Source: Oxobacter pfennigii (lineage in GTDB: Bacteria; Bacillota; Clostridia; Clostridiales; Oxobacteraceae). From it: a stretch of 64,000 nt of DNA. This document shows, in pieces, positions 9,235 through 17,794 of the stretch. The stretch lies in NCBI RefSeq assembly GCF_001317355.1, contig NZ_LKET01000016.1, positions 169,892 through 233,891 of the forward strand, in the 5' to 3' direction. Under the pieces are notes generated by a model. The model was not told the origin of the DNA and made no database searches. It saw only the letters and a program-made list of their open reading frames with translations. Numbering within the stretch: position 1 is the stretch's first letter; each line of letters starts with the position of its first letter. Position numbers and translations under genes: made by a program.

Positions 9235-10269
9235 ATGAGAGAATTAACGCCAAAAGAAAATTATTTAAGACTGGCAAAGGGCGAAATGCCTGATTACGTA
9301 CCTATTTATATGATTTATGGTATTCCATTCAATGGAATGCTGACGACGAAGTCCGTAAGTCCGAACATATTTAATGTTAATTTCAGCGGACCTGAGGGGG
9401 GGACCAATATTTGGGGCGTCAAATATGTATCAAGCAAATCAACCGGCTATCAGGCGCTGCCTGAACCCAATAACTTTATCCTCGAAGATGTCACAAAGTG
9501 GGATAGAGTAATAAAGGCGCCTAAAATTCCCGATAGTATTGACTGGGAAGCTATGGCTAAAAAGGATATCGAAGCAGCAAAAATTGACCGGACTCAAACG
9601 GCAATGCTGTCCCAATCTCAATTTGCGCCATTTCAGTCATTGATGTCATTTATGGGGTTTAATGAGGGTTTGATAGCAATGTTCGAAGAACCGGAAGCCG
9701 TTAAAGAATTGTTCAATTATATGGCAGACTTTTATCTTCCTATAATAGAAAAGACTTTAGATTATTATAAACCGGATATTTATAATATGGGGGATGATAC
9801 TGCGGCGAAACAAAACCCATTTGTTTCGCTTGAAATGTACCGAGACCTATTAAAACCAATCTATCAAAGACTGGCGAAACCTGCTAACGACAGGGGTATA
9901 CCGATTCAATTCCATAACTGCGGGCGCTGCGAAGACTTTGTTGAAGATATGATGGATTTCGGCGTTAAATATTGGGATCCAGCACAAACATCAAATGATA
10001 TTCTTGCTGTAAAAGAAAAATATAAAGGTAAGATAGCATTGTGCGGCTGCTGGGATTGGAAAATTCCATCTGCTTGGCCAGTTGTCAATGAAGAAGAAGT
10101 AAGGCAGAGCATCAGAGATACCATCGACCGTTACGCACCAGGCGGTGGATACGCCGTAGCAGCAAATCCCCTCGGTGAATACGGTGATCCTGTAATGCCG
10201 ATGGTGGATACATGGGTCAAAGACGAAATGATCAAATATGGAAAAGATTTTTATAAGAAATCAAGATAG
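9235..10269 (+). CDS. UroD-like methyltransferase (MtaA/CmuA type)
   Basis: 344-residue TIM-barrel protein of the uroporphyrinogen decarboxylase fold. It carries the zinc/thiol site of corrinoid-dependent methyltransferases: His227 and Cys229 in FHNCG and a second cysteine pair in LCGCW (Cys270, Cys272). True HemE enzymes lack this site, so a methyl transfer between a corrinoid protein and a thiol or folate is more likely than heme synthesis. No corrinoid protein or MtaB/MttB-like partner lies nearby, so either it uses one encoded elsewhere or it acts on a different methyl donor. Start ATG follows GGGAGAG. It forms a transcription unit with the GPH transporter and ends at a strong terminator. 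Confidence 0.82.
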   Translation: MRELTPKENYLRLAKGEMPDYVPIYMIYGIPFNGMLTTKSVSPNIFNVNFSGPEGGTNIWGVKYVSSKSTGYQALPEPNNFILEDVTKWDRVIKAPKIPDSIDWEAMAKKDIEAAKIDRTQTAMLSQSQFAPFQSLMSFMGFNEGLIAMFEEPEAVKELFNYMADFYLPIIEKTLDYYKPDIYNMGDDTAAKQNPFVSLEMYRDLLKPIYQRLAKPANDRGIPIQFHNCGRCEDFVEDMMDFGVKYWDPAQTSNDILAVKEKYKGKIALCGCWDWKIPSAWPVVNEEEVRQSIRDTIDRYAPGGGYAVAANPLGEYGDPVMPMVDTWVKDEMIKYGKDFYKKSR

Positions 10270-10342
10270 TTTAAAACATACTGCTGAAAAGTCAGTATTA
10301 ATTGTTTGAAAAAGTCAAAGTCATATGATTTTTCCGACAAGC

Positions 10343-10368
10343 AAAAGGGTGCATTATGCACCCTTTTT
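10343..10368 (+). terminator. Intrinsic terminator of the UroD-like gene
   Basis: Stem arms 10344-10354 and 10356-10366 around AAAGGGTGCAT, followed by T residues. A-rich on the left, so it could also serve the minus-strand response regulator. Confidence 0.85.
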
Positions 10369-10467
10369 CATATATAGCTATATATAATCAACATTGTATA
10401 ATTCATAAAATATAATCTCATAAAAATTTAGTTACCCCAAATTTACTTTATCATTGTCTTTATATTT

Positions 10468-10857
10468 TTAATAATTTTCACAAGAAAAAATGTTTACTGC
10501 CCTATTCATCCGCCTGAGCACAGCTTCAATACGCGCCAACAGCTCAACTGTTTCAAAGGATTTAACTATATAATCGTCAGCACCCAGTTTAAGGCCTTTT
10601 ACTCTGTCGGAAAGATTACCCATGGCAGTAAGGAAAATCACCGGTGTATTTTCGGGGATATACTGCATTAGGGAGAAACCGTCCATGCCCGGAAGCATTA
10701 TGTCCATTATAATAAGTGAATATATATTCTGTTTTAAATATTCAATCGCCTCATTGCCTTCGTATGCCTGGTAGCTGGTATGGCCAACAAGCTCGAGGTT
10801 CATAGCAATAAGATCGTTTATGGGTTTTTCGTCCTCGACTATGAGGATGTGTGCCAT
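10468..10857 (-). CDS. Receiver-only response regulator (probably truncated)
   Basis: 129 residues made of a complete receiver domain: acidic pair Glu8/Asp9, phospho-acceptor Asp52 in MDIMLPGMDG, the Thr in LTAMG and the Lys in YIVKS. The usual Pro after that lysine is Ser. The chain stops right after LLARIEAVLRR, where OmpR-type regulators continue into a winged-helix DNA-binding domain, and I find no residue of that domain downstream. RBS GGAGGTGG on the minus strand is good. It may be a decayed OmpR-type regulator or a surviving single-domain receiver. No kinase is adjacent. Confidence 0.75.
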   Translation of the reverse strand: MAHILIVEDEKPINDLIAMNLELVGHTSYQAYEGNEAIEYLKQNIYSLIIMDIMLPGMDGFSLMQYIPENTPVIFLTAMGNLSDRVKGLKLGADDYIVKSFETVELLARIEAVLRRMNRAVNIFSCENY

Positions 10858-10974
10858 AAGACCACCTCCGCTCTTATTTTATCATATATAGTAAATAGGG
10901 GATGTAATAGAGTTGTAAATTTAGCATGGAGGATATTGGAATGGACATTTTCAAAGTTATAAAAAGATATACAA

Positions 10975-11004
10975 AAAACTACTTAGGATTTACCAAGTAG
11001 TTTT
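10975..11004 (+). terminator. Hairpin, arms AAAACTACTT/AAGTAGTTTT
   Basis: Perfect 10-bp stem (10975-10984, 10995-11004) with 10-nt loop and a T-run built into the right arm. It would work in either direction, including for a transcript on the minus strand. Confidence 0.65.
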
Positions 11005-11111
11005 ATCAAATATTAAAGCATACATATATTAAATTTAAATTTTATTCTTTTTATCCTAATGTCAATTTTATAGCATTCAAGCTGAAGATAAGCAGGATAT
11101 AACTTTCAAAT

Positions 11112-11145
11112 AAAGGGTACTAATAATTTAGTATCCTTTATTATT
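11112..11145 (+). terminator. Hairpin before the XRE-ABC unit
   Basis: 12-bp stem with one G-U pair (AAAGGGTACTAA against TTAGTATCCTTT) followed by ATTATT. No upstream gene explains it. Confidence 0.6.
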
Positions 11146-11262
11146 GTTGATCTTTATAAAAGCATAAAATAAATGCAAACCGAAGATAACATTGTATGCT
11201 GTCTTCGATTGGTGGAGTATTTGATAATGCACTGTATAATTATTATAAAGGATGTGAAAAGT

Positions 11263-11700
11263 ATGATAAGTACGAACTTGAGGAAATTGAGAAAAGTGCG
11301 TAGATACACACAAGAAGAAGTTGCTGATAAAATCGGTGTTTCAAGACAAGCTGTTGCGAAATGGGAAAACGCGGAAACAGTTCCGGATATCAATAATTGC
11401 ATGATACTGGCAGAATTATATGGAGTGACATTGGATGATTTGGTAAATTATTCTGAAGATAAAGAAAAGATAGGTATTCCGCCGAAGGGGAAACACATAT
11501 ATGGATTAGTAAAGGTTGGAGAACGAGGACAAATCGTAATTCCTAAAAAAGCAAGAGAGATATTTAACATTTATCCCGGAGACAGCTTATTGGTTCTCGG
11601 TGATGAAGCCCAGGGAATTGCAATCGTTAAAAACGAGAATTTCCTGCAGTTTGCACGTGAAATCTTCAATGTACAGGAATATAAGGAGGAAGATGAATGA
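11263..11700 (+). CDS. XRE helix-turn-helix plus AbrB-like domain regulator
   Basis: Transcriptional regulator of 145 residues from the ATG at 11263, which has AAAGGATG upstream. An earlier ATG at 11173 would add 30 residues unlike the family. Residues ~5-60 are an XRE/Cro HTH (TQEEVADKIGVSRQAVAKWE). Residues ~85-125 look like a SpoVT/AbrB swapped-hairpin domain (VGERGQIVIPKKAREIFNI, then GDSLLVLGD). Its stop codon overlaps the next start (ATGA), so it is translationally coupled to the ABC exporter genes and very probably controls them. Confidence 0.85.
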   Translation: MISTNLRKLRKVRRYTQEEVADKIGVSRQAVAKWENAETVPDINNCMILAELYGVTLDDLVNYSEDKEKIGIPPKGKHIYGLVKVGERGQIVIPKKAREIFNIYPGDSLLVLGDEAQGIAIVKNENFLQFAREIFNVQEYKEEDE

Positions 11701-12431
11701 TTGCAATACAAACAATGAATTTGACAAAGAAGTTCCAGGAGAAAACCGCTGTGAATACTCTCAATCTTTCTATTGAACAAGGTGAACTCTTTGCTTTGCT
11801 GGGATTGAATGGTGCAGGTAAGACTACAACTATTAAGATGCTGACTTGCCTTAGCAGTCCTACCAGCGGCGATGCAACTTTGCTTGGAGACAGTATTGTC
11901 TCAAATCCCCATGCAGTAAAGGAAAAGATTAATGTGTCACCCCAGGAAACTGCTGTAGCTCGCAATTTATCTGTAAAGGAAAATCTTGAACTGATCACTC
12001 AGATATATGGATTTGGCAAGAAAGATATAGAAATAAAAGTGGAGGAGATGCTTACAACTTTTAATCTTACAGAAGTGGCTAAAGATAAAGCAAAAACTTT
12101 ATCGGGAGGAACCCAGAGACGACTTAGTATTGCAATGGCACTTATTTCCAACCCGAAGATACTTTTTCTTGATGAACCTACACTGGGACTTGATGTTATC
12201 GCAAGACGAGAGCTGTGGACTGCCATTGAGAAATTAAAAGGAAATATCACTATAATTCTTACAACCCATTATATGGAGGAAGCAGAAGCACTTTCGGACA
12301 GAATAGGAGTCATAGCGAAAGGAGAATTAAAGGCAATTGGAACCGCAGGGGAATTGATCGCAGAGACCAAATCCAGAACACTTGAAGATGCCTTTGTTTC
12401 ACTGGCTGCAAAAAAGGAGGCAGGAGTATGA
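11697..12431 (+). CDS. ABC transporter ATP-binding protein
   Basis: 244-residue ATPase of an ABC-2 type exporter. Walker A GLNGAGKTTT, signature LSGGTQRRLS, Walker B ILFLDEPTLGLD and the H-loop (LTTHYMEE) are all present. It overlaps the regulator upstream and the permease downstream by four bases each (ATGA), so the three proteins are made from one coupled mRNA. Such pairs export drugs, bacteriocins or lipids; the cargo is not evident. Confidence 0.92.
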   Translation: MIAIQTMNLTKKFQEKTAVNTLNLSIEQGELFALLGLNGAGKTTTIKMLTCLSSPTSGDATLLGDSIVSNPHAVKEKINVSPQETAVARNLSVKENLELITQIYGFGKKDIEIKVEEMLTTFNLTEVAKDKAKTLSGGTQRRLSIAMALISNPKILFLDEPTLGLDVIARRELWTAIEKLKGNITIILTTHYMEEAEALSDRIGVIAKGELKAIGTAGELIAETKSRTLEDAFVSLAAKKEAGV

Positions 12432-13165
12432 AATCATTAGCATTTGCTGCACGTAACCGTAAAGAGATTCTCAGGGATCCTTTGAATATGGTATTTGGCA
12501 TAGGTTTTCCATTGGCTGTATTATTGCTGTTATCTGCCATTCAAGCCAATATCCCTGTTGAAATGTTTGTCATTGATAAAATTATCCCGGGAATAGCGGT
12601 TTTTGGTCTTTCTTTCGTTTCGATATTCTCCGGAATGTTGATAGCTATAGACAGAGGCACCTCATTTTTGATGCGGTTGTTCACGACTCCCCTTTCTGCC
12701 TCTGATTATATCATTGGATACACTCTTCCGCTTTTACCCATGGCGATTCTTCAAATTGCCATAAGCTTTGTTGCAGCATTTTTCTTAGGGCTGTCGGTAA
12801 GTGTCAATGTTTTGCTTACTCTTATTGTGCTTATACCAACAGCCGTGCTGTTTATAGGAATCGGATTGTTAGCAGGAAGTGTATTAAATGAAAAGCAGGT
12901 GAGCAGCATCTGCGGAGCACTATTGACTAATTTAAGCGCATGGTTGAGCGGAACATGGTTTGACTTAAATCTGATTGGCGGTTGGTTCAAAAGTATCGCA
13001 TATATGCTTCCGTTTGCTCACGCTGTGGACGCGGGCAGAGCTGCCCTTTCCGGAGACTATTCTTCGATTTTACCGCATCTATGGTGGGTAATTGGATATG
13101 CCGTTGTTATAATGGTTATTGCAGTTATTGTATTCAGAAAGAAGATGAGCGGCGACAAAGAATAG
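12428..13165 (+). CDS. ABC-2 type permease
   Basis: 245 residues with about six hydrophobic helices (starting near 20, 55, 95, 130, 170 and 215) in the ABC-2 arrangement. It begins with a short cytosolic stretch (AFAARNRKEILRDP) seen before helix 1 in this family. It overlaps the ATPase gene, so the two form the exporter. A terminator follows at 13208. Confidence 0.9.
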   Translation: MKSLAFAARNRKEILRDPLNMVFGIGFPLAVLLLLSAIQANIPVEMFVIDKIIPGIAVFGLSFVSIFSGMLIAIDRGTSFLMRLFTTPLSASDYIIGYTLPLLPMAILQIAISFVAAFFLGLSVSVNVLLTLIVLIPTAVLFIGIGLLAGSVLNEKQVSSICGALLTNLSAWLSGTWFDLNLIGGWFKSIAYMLPFAHAVDAGRAALSGDYSSILPHLWWVIGYAVVIMVIAVIVFRKKMSGDKE

Positions 13166-13207
13166 TTTATAATAAAATTAGAATTAAAATAACATTCAGA
13201 TAAAATA

Positions 13208-13250
13208 AAAGGATGCTACTCTTGATTTAAGTAAGTATCCTTTATTTTAT
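13208..13250 (+). terminator. Intrinsic terminator of the XRE-ABC operon
   Basis: Imperfect stem AAAGGATGCTACT (13208-13220) with AGTAAGTATCCTTT (13230-13243), followed by ATTTTATTT. Confidence 0.75.
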
Positions 13251-13360
13251 TTGAGTAATATGCTTAGCATAATTTTGGCATAAAAAAATTAGCTTGATTT
13301 TAAATAAAATAAATATGCACTTCCTTCTATCTATTTTAGGAAAATACGTAGTCATACAGG

Positions 13361-13389
13361 TTGAATTTGGCCATATATGGAAATATAAT
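13361..13389 (+). promoter_or_regulatory. SigA promoter with palindromic spacer
   Basis: TTGAAT (13361-13366), 17-base spacer, TATAAT (13384-13389). The spacer contains the 10-bp palindrome CCATATATGG (13371-13380). It drives the interrupted gene at 13475. Confidence 0.65.
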
Positions 13390-13474
13390 TGAGTTATAGA
13401 GGACAAATTTAAAAGCATTTAATACCGAGGATTGATAATAATAATTTTAAAATATAGTGAGGTTAAAGAAATAC

Positions 13475-14386
13475 ATGAAAAAAGGTAGGGTTTATAAAAA
13501 AGTTATTTCTGCTGCAAATGTAGCATCACCAATAGCTTCTGTATTAGCATTAGTTCATCCAGCTTTTCTTGCTATTCCTGTTATTTCCTCAGTGGCAAAT
13601 GAATTGTTTTCGTATTTTGATTCTCAAAGTACAGAAAAGCGACTTAAAAGTCTGCAAGATGCATTAGAGGCAAAGAATATTGAAATAGAAATTTTTAAAT
13701 TAAAACTAAACAGATTGGATGAGCATGGAACTTATGTTGTTAGAAACAACTTAAAGCATCTATGCTTATCCGCATTGCCGGAAACTGTGGATACGTTTAA
13801 TTTAGCCATGATTGATTACATAATGAATGAAGAGCAAGCCATGACAGAATAAGCTTGTGAAATAATCAGGCAATTAAATGCAAATGATATTGAGCTTTTA
13901 AAAAAAGTAATTAACTATTTGAAAGCTGGTCCACGCACTGAATATACGAAAAAAATAGCCGAGGCAAAAGCGGCACATGAAGAACAAGAACGAGAAAAGT
14001 TATCAGAGAAGCAAGGTAGTTTATCAGGATATAGACCCACTAGGTGGTACGACAGGAATATTTTATATGGCGAGAATACTATAATGTGGTTAGACTTCAC
14101 CATAACAAATAAACTTGATGTTCCATATATGGGGATATTATTGAATTATGAGTGCAGCAATGAGCAGGGGGCTACTTCACTTAAGTGGACATATATGGCG
14201 AAATCAATTCTTAAACTGGAGAGTTTAGGTGTTTTACAGCTGGATTTCATGATGACAACGGGGACATCATCTCCAAATAATATAGAGCGGTTCCATATCA
14301 CTTTATTTGGGCAAAAAATACTGGGGTATATAAAAGAAGTTGAGAATGGCGGCAATCTCAATCATATTAAAATTGGTATTGAATAA
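13475..14386 (+). pseudogene. Unknown two-part protein interrupted by an in-frame TAA
   Basis: Two open stretches share one frame: 13475-13852 and 13853-14386. Only a single TAA at 13850-13852 separates them, and the codons right after it continue sensibly (ACEIIRQLNANDIELLKK). I read this as one gene of about 303 codons with a nonsense mutation. The N-terminal half has a hydrophobic stretch (ASPIASVLALVHPAFLAIP) then a coiled-coil-like region (~50-85). The C-terminal half is mixed alpha/beta and has no motif I recognise. Start ATG 13475 follows AGTGAGG; a GTG at 13457 has no RBS. The downstream half might restart at the TTG at 13919. Function unknown. Confidence 0.7.
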
Positions 14387-14478
14387 ATAACATTCGGATT
14401 ATCATACTAATCCTATTACCTATTAATGAGAAGCAGGTGATGTCCTGTTACAAATTCGATTCGAATACCCAATAAGGT

Positions 14479-14630
14479 GATTAGTGAAATCCCTTTTACA
14501 GCATATCTATAATGGACTGGTACCCCTAGCCTTTACAAAAGCAAAATTTGAAGATAAACCAATATTTCTTTCCATAGGCTATTCCACTTGTCATTGGTGG
14601 CATGTTCGTAAAATGCACCTTTGAAATCGT
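14479..14630 (+). pseudogene. Decayed 5' fragment of the YyaL-like thioredoxin-domain gene
   Basis: Degenerate copy of the start of the intact gene at 15374. Shared blocks include TGGTACCCCT, AAGATAAACCAAT, TTTCTTTCCAT, GGCTATTC and CACTTGTCA, in the same order. They correspond to the protein stretch from NPVDWYP to STCHWCH. It has frameshifts and stops and breaks off near 14630. The VOC gene now sits between it and the intact copy. Confidence 0.82.
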
Positions 14631-14706
14631 TGAAATTACTAGATTTACAAAAATAGAAAAATGCGAAATTATAATGAAAGCTTTATATCGTGGAAAGGAG
14701 AAGTAA

Positions 14707-15108
14707 ATGAATAACATACCTACAATCAAATTGAAGTCAATTGTACTTGATTGCCCCGATATTCAAGCTTTGTCTGATTTTTATATTCGGATGCTTGGAT
14801 GGGAAAAGGATTCTGCAGAGGAAGAGGATTTTCTAGCCATCCATTCTCCGCTGGGCGGTGCTAGGATTGCTTTTCAAACCAACACTGACTATGTTCCGCC
14901 TGTTTGGCCAGAAGAACCTAATGCGCAGCAGCAAATGTTACACATCGACTTTGCGATACAAAGTAAGGAAGATATGGAACGTGCTGTGAAACACGCAATT
15001 TCATGCGGGGCAACGAAAGCAGACACCCAGTATTGCGACGAGTGGACGGTCATGATTGACCCTGTGGGGCATCCATTTTGTTTTGTCGTTTGGGGATATT
15101 TATATTAA
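14707..15108 (+). CDS. VOC-family (glyoxalase/bleomycin-resistance fold) protein
   Basis: 133-residue single-domain VOC protein. It has the paired beta-alpha-beta-beta-beta layout: KSIVLDCPDIQALSDFYIRMLGW at the N-terminal module and DFAIQSKEDMERAV in the second, ending in DPVGHPFCFVV. Metal-ligand candidates include His in LHIDF and the terminal GHPF region. Strong RBS AAAGGAG. Such proteins may be resistance or detoxification enzymes or binders; the substrate is not evident. It is bounded by the decayed thioredoxin-gene fragment and a long perfect terminator, so it may have been inserted. Confidence 0.85.
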   Translation: MNNIPTIKLKSIVLDCPDIQALSDFYIRMLGWEKDSAEEEDFLAIHSPLGGARIAFQTNTDYVPPVWPEEPNAQQQMLHIDFAIQSKEDMERAVKHAISCGATKADTQYCDEWTVMIDPVGHPFCFVVWGYLY

Positions 15109-15175
15109 CTTTATCATATACCGAGTATATGCATTTTCTGCGTTAGTTTAGTGCAAGAAACATGCACTTAATGTA

Positions 15176-15217
15176 GAAACAACCCATTAATTTAAAAATT
15201 AATGGGTTGTTTCTTTA
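15176..15217 (+). terminator. Perfect 18-bp terminator after the VOC gene
   Basis: Arms 15176-15193 and 15196-15213 (GAAACAACCCATTAATTT and its complement) with a minimal loop, followed by T-rich sequence. Confidence 0.85.
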
Positions 15218-15373
15218 ATGGGATAATGTATTACTACAGAATAATGAGAAGCTCCATGCTCAAATTTTTGCCAATTAATGAAGATGCCGATCTTAATTGG
15301 AAATCAGCGGTATTATTTACATACCAGTGGAAACACTACTCATAAATTAGTAAATTGGAAAATGAGGTACACA

Positions 15374-17413
15374 ATGAAAAATAAAATATCAAATAAATTA
15401 ATCAACGAAAAATCCCCCTATCTTTTGCAGCATGCCCATAATCCAGTGGATTGGTACCCCTGGTCTGAAGAAGCCTTTGAAAAAGCAAGGCAGGAAGATA
15501 AACCAATTTTTCTTTCCATCGGCTATTCTACTTGTCACTGGTGTCATGTCATGGAAAAGGAAAGCTTTGAAGATGAAGATGTCGCGGAAATTTTAAATAA
15601 GCATTTTGTTTCAATTAAAGTAGACCGTGAAGAGCGACCGGATGTAGACAGCATATATATGGCCGTATGCCAGTCCTTGACCGGCAGCGGAGGCTGGCCT
15701 TTAACAATATTTATGACACCGGATAAAAAGCCTTTTTATGCAGGCACATATTTTTCTAAAAGAAACAGGTACGGAAGGATAGGTTTGGTTGAATTACTCA
15801 ATGAAATAAAAAAATCCTGGGATGAAAAAAGAGAAGAGCTTATAAAATCCAGTGATGAGATAACAGCTGCAATAAAATCATCATCGATTGTTTATGACGA
15901 TGCTTTTGTAGGCAAAGAAACAGTGAAGGAATGTTTTATGGGGCTGCAAAATTTCTACGATACTTTATATGGAGGCTTCGGCAACTCGCCCAAATTTCCA
16001 ACTCCTCACAACCTTTTATTTCTCATGAGATATTATAAAAGCCAAGGAGATGAAAAGGCTCTTAATATTGTCGAAAACACCTTGATATCTATGTATAAGG
16101 GAGGAGTTTTCGACCATGTAGGATATGGATTTTCCAGATACTCCACCGACAGAAAATGGCTTGTTCCTCATTTTGAAAAAATGCTTTATGACAATGCTCT
16201 AATGGCATTAGCTTATACGGAGGCTTATCAAATAACCAGAAAAACAATCTACAAAGAAATTGCCCAAAAAATTTTTACCTATGTAATGAGGGATATGATT
16301 TCACCAGAAGGGGGATTTTACTCTGCTGAGGATGCTGATTCGGAAGGTGAAGAGGGCAAATTTTATGTTTGGACAACGGAAGACGTAATGGAAGCTGCAG
16401 GAGAAGGCGGAGAATTATTTTTAAAATACTATGATATAACTGAGAGAGGTAATTTTGAAGGTAAAAATATCCCTAACCTTATACAAAGCGATATTGATGA
16501 AATTGAAAGTAATAATGAGCTAAAACATAAACTGGATTTAATCAGAAAAAAACTCTTCGATTACAGGGAAAAGAGGATTCATCCCTTAAAGGATGATAAA
16601 ATACTTACCTCCTGGAACGGCCTTATGATTGCCGCACTATCCCTTGGCGGCCGGGTATTTAAAAATGATGAATATATAATGGAATCAAAAAAGGCTGCTG
16701 ATTTTTTACTTGAAAAGCTTGTAAGAAAAGACGGAAGGCTTCTTTTAAGGTATAGGGAGGGAGAAACGGCCAATTTAGGATATCTTGATGATTATGCCTT
16801 TTTAATATGGGGGCTTATAGAGCTATATCAGGCTTTATTAGACCCGTTGTATCTAAAAAAAGCTTTAAAATTGAATGAGGATATGATTAAATTATTTTGG
16901 GACGACGAAGCAGGAGGGCTATATTTATATGGTACTGACAGTGAGGAATTAATAACCCGCCCTAAAGAAATATATGACGGAGCTATGCCTTCGGGAAATT
17001 CCGTTTCTTTATACAATATGCTCAGGCTGTATAATTTTTCAGGAAATGAAAGCTTGAAAGAAAAGGCCCATGAAATAATAAAATCTTTTGGCGGCATTGT
17101 AAATGATACCCCAATGTATTACACCTTTTATATGCTAGGAGTAATGTTTTCAATCAGCGAAACAAAAGAAATACTTGTAGCAGGAAAGAGGGAGGATGCC
17201 GAAACTCAGCATATATTAAATGAAATAAATGATGTGTTTCTGCCCTTTGCTACTGTTGTATTAAATGATGGAAGTACATATTTAGAAGAGATAAATCCAT
17301 TCTTAAAGGCCATGGGAAAAAAGGACGAAAAGACTACTGTATATATATGCCAGGATTACTCCTGTAAAAGCCCTATAACAGATGCTCATAAATTAAAGGA
17401 GCAGCTGAGTTAA
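15374..17413 (+). CDS. Thioredoxin-domain protein with alpha-toroid (YyaL/DUF255 family)
   Basis: About 679 residues from the ATG at 15374, which has ATGAGG upstream and gives the family's usual start before [21 protein letters not shown]. The N-terminal ~170 residues are a thioredoxin fold with CHWC (Cys54, Cys57). The rest is an (alpha/alpha) toroid like N-acylglucosamine epimerases (for example [15 protein letters not shown] and [11 protein letters not shown]). This is the normal length for the family, which is widespread from bacteria to SPATA20 of animals and has no firmly established reaction. A decayed copy of its 5' end lies 0.9 kb upstream. Confidence 0.9.
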   Translation: MKNKISNKLINEKSPYLLQHAHNPVDWYPWSEEAFEKARQEDKPIFLSIGYSTCHWCHVMEKESFEDEDVAEILNKHFVSIKVDREERPDVDSIYMAVCQSLTGSGGWPLTIFMTPDKKPFYAGTYFSKRNRYGRIGLVELLNEIKKSWDEKREELIKSSDEITAAIKSSSIVYDDAFVGKETVKECFMGLQNFYDTLYGGFGNSPKFPTPHNLLFLMRYYKSQGDEKALNIVENTLISMYKGGVFDHVGYGFSRYSTDRKWLVPHFEKMLYDNALMALAYTEAYQITRKTIYKEIAQKIFTYVMRDMISPEGGFYSAEDADSEGEEGKFYVWTTEDVMEAAGEGGELFLKYYDITERGNFEGKNIPNLIQSDIDEIESNNELKHKLDLIRKKLFDYREKRIHPLKDDKILTSWNGLMIAALSLGGRVFKNDEYIMESKKAADFLLEKLVRKDGRLLLRYREGETANLGYLDDYAFLIWGLIELYQALLDPLYLKKALKLNEDMIKLFWDDEAGGLYLYGTDSEELITRPKEIYDGAMPSGNSVSLYNMLRLYNFSGNESLKEKAHEIIKSFGGIVNDTPMYYTFYMLGVMFSISETKEILVAGKREDAETQHILNEINDVFLPFATVVLNDGSTYLEEINPFLKAMGKKDEKTTVYICQDYSCKSPITDAHKLKEQLS

Positions 17414-17563
17414 ATAATTAGTCGAAAATAGAAAGGATAACCCTGTTAATTAAGTGTCATTGAAAATTAAAAAAAATCTTCATATATATTTATTATATGA
17501 AAATTATGTGGAAAGTGTTTAACAAATTAAAAATTTTTACAAGAATTCATTGATAATCTATGC

Positions 17564-17794
17564 TATAATATACAATACATAGTCCTTGTACATAATTTTT
17601 GTATAACAGCACGATAAATCTATTTCTGGGTTTTGTTAACAATTTAACTCAGTATTTTTTGTGTGTTCTTGGCACAAAATATAATTGTTGTATTTTTTAA
17701 GTATCCTGCAGTATTTTAATCTCCTTATAAAGTGTAAATTTACAAATGAGGAGATAAAAAATAAATATAATTTTATACCAGGGAGGTAACATAC
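17564..17794 (+). promoter_or_regulatory. Promoter and long leader of the C1 operon
   Basis: An extended -10 (TGC then TATAAT, 17564-17569) with a poor -35 gives a leader of about 220 bases. A second possible -10 (TATAAT, 17680-17685) with TTTGTG 16 bases upstream lies nearer. The palindrome TGTAAATTTACA (17733-17744), flanked by CTCC and GGAG, could be an operator or small hairpin just before the RBS. From 17414 to 17560 I see no other feature. Confidence 0.5.

Larger units (their letters stand above)
10864..11262. other. Gene-poor stretch with two terminator hairpins
   Basis: No credible coding sequence. Two hairpins stand here (10975-11004 and 11112-11145), although no gene lies directly before either on the plus strand. 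This suggests lost genes or unrecognised short transcripts. Confidence 0.5.

Noticed and set aside
9235..10269. Annotation as true uroporphyrinogen decarboxylase (hemE)
   Set aside because: The Cys/His thiol-zinc site and the lack of any heme gene nearby point to the methyltransferase branch of the fold.
11112..13250. Matching AGTATCCTTTATT sequences on both sides of the XRE-ABC unit as element ends
   Set aside because: Each is the right arm of a terminator and the similarity covers only about 13 bases; no transposase or target duplication is seen.
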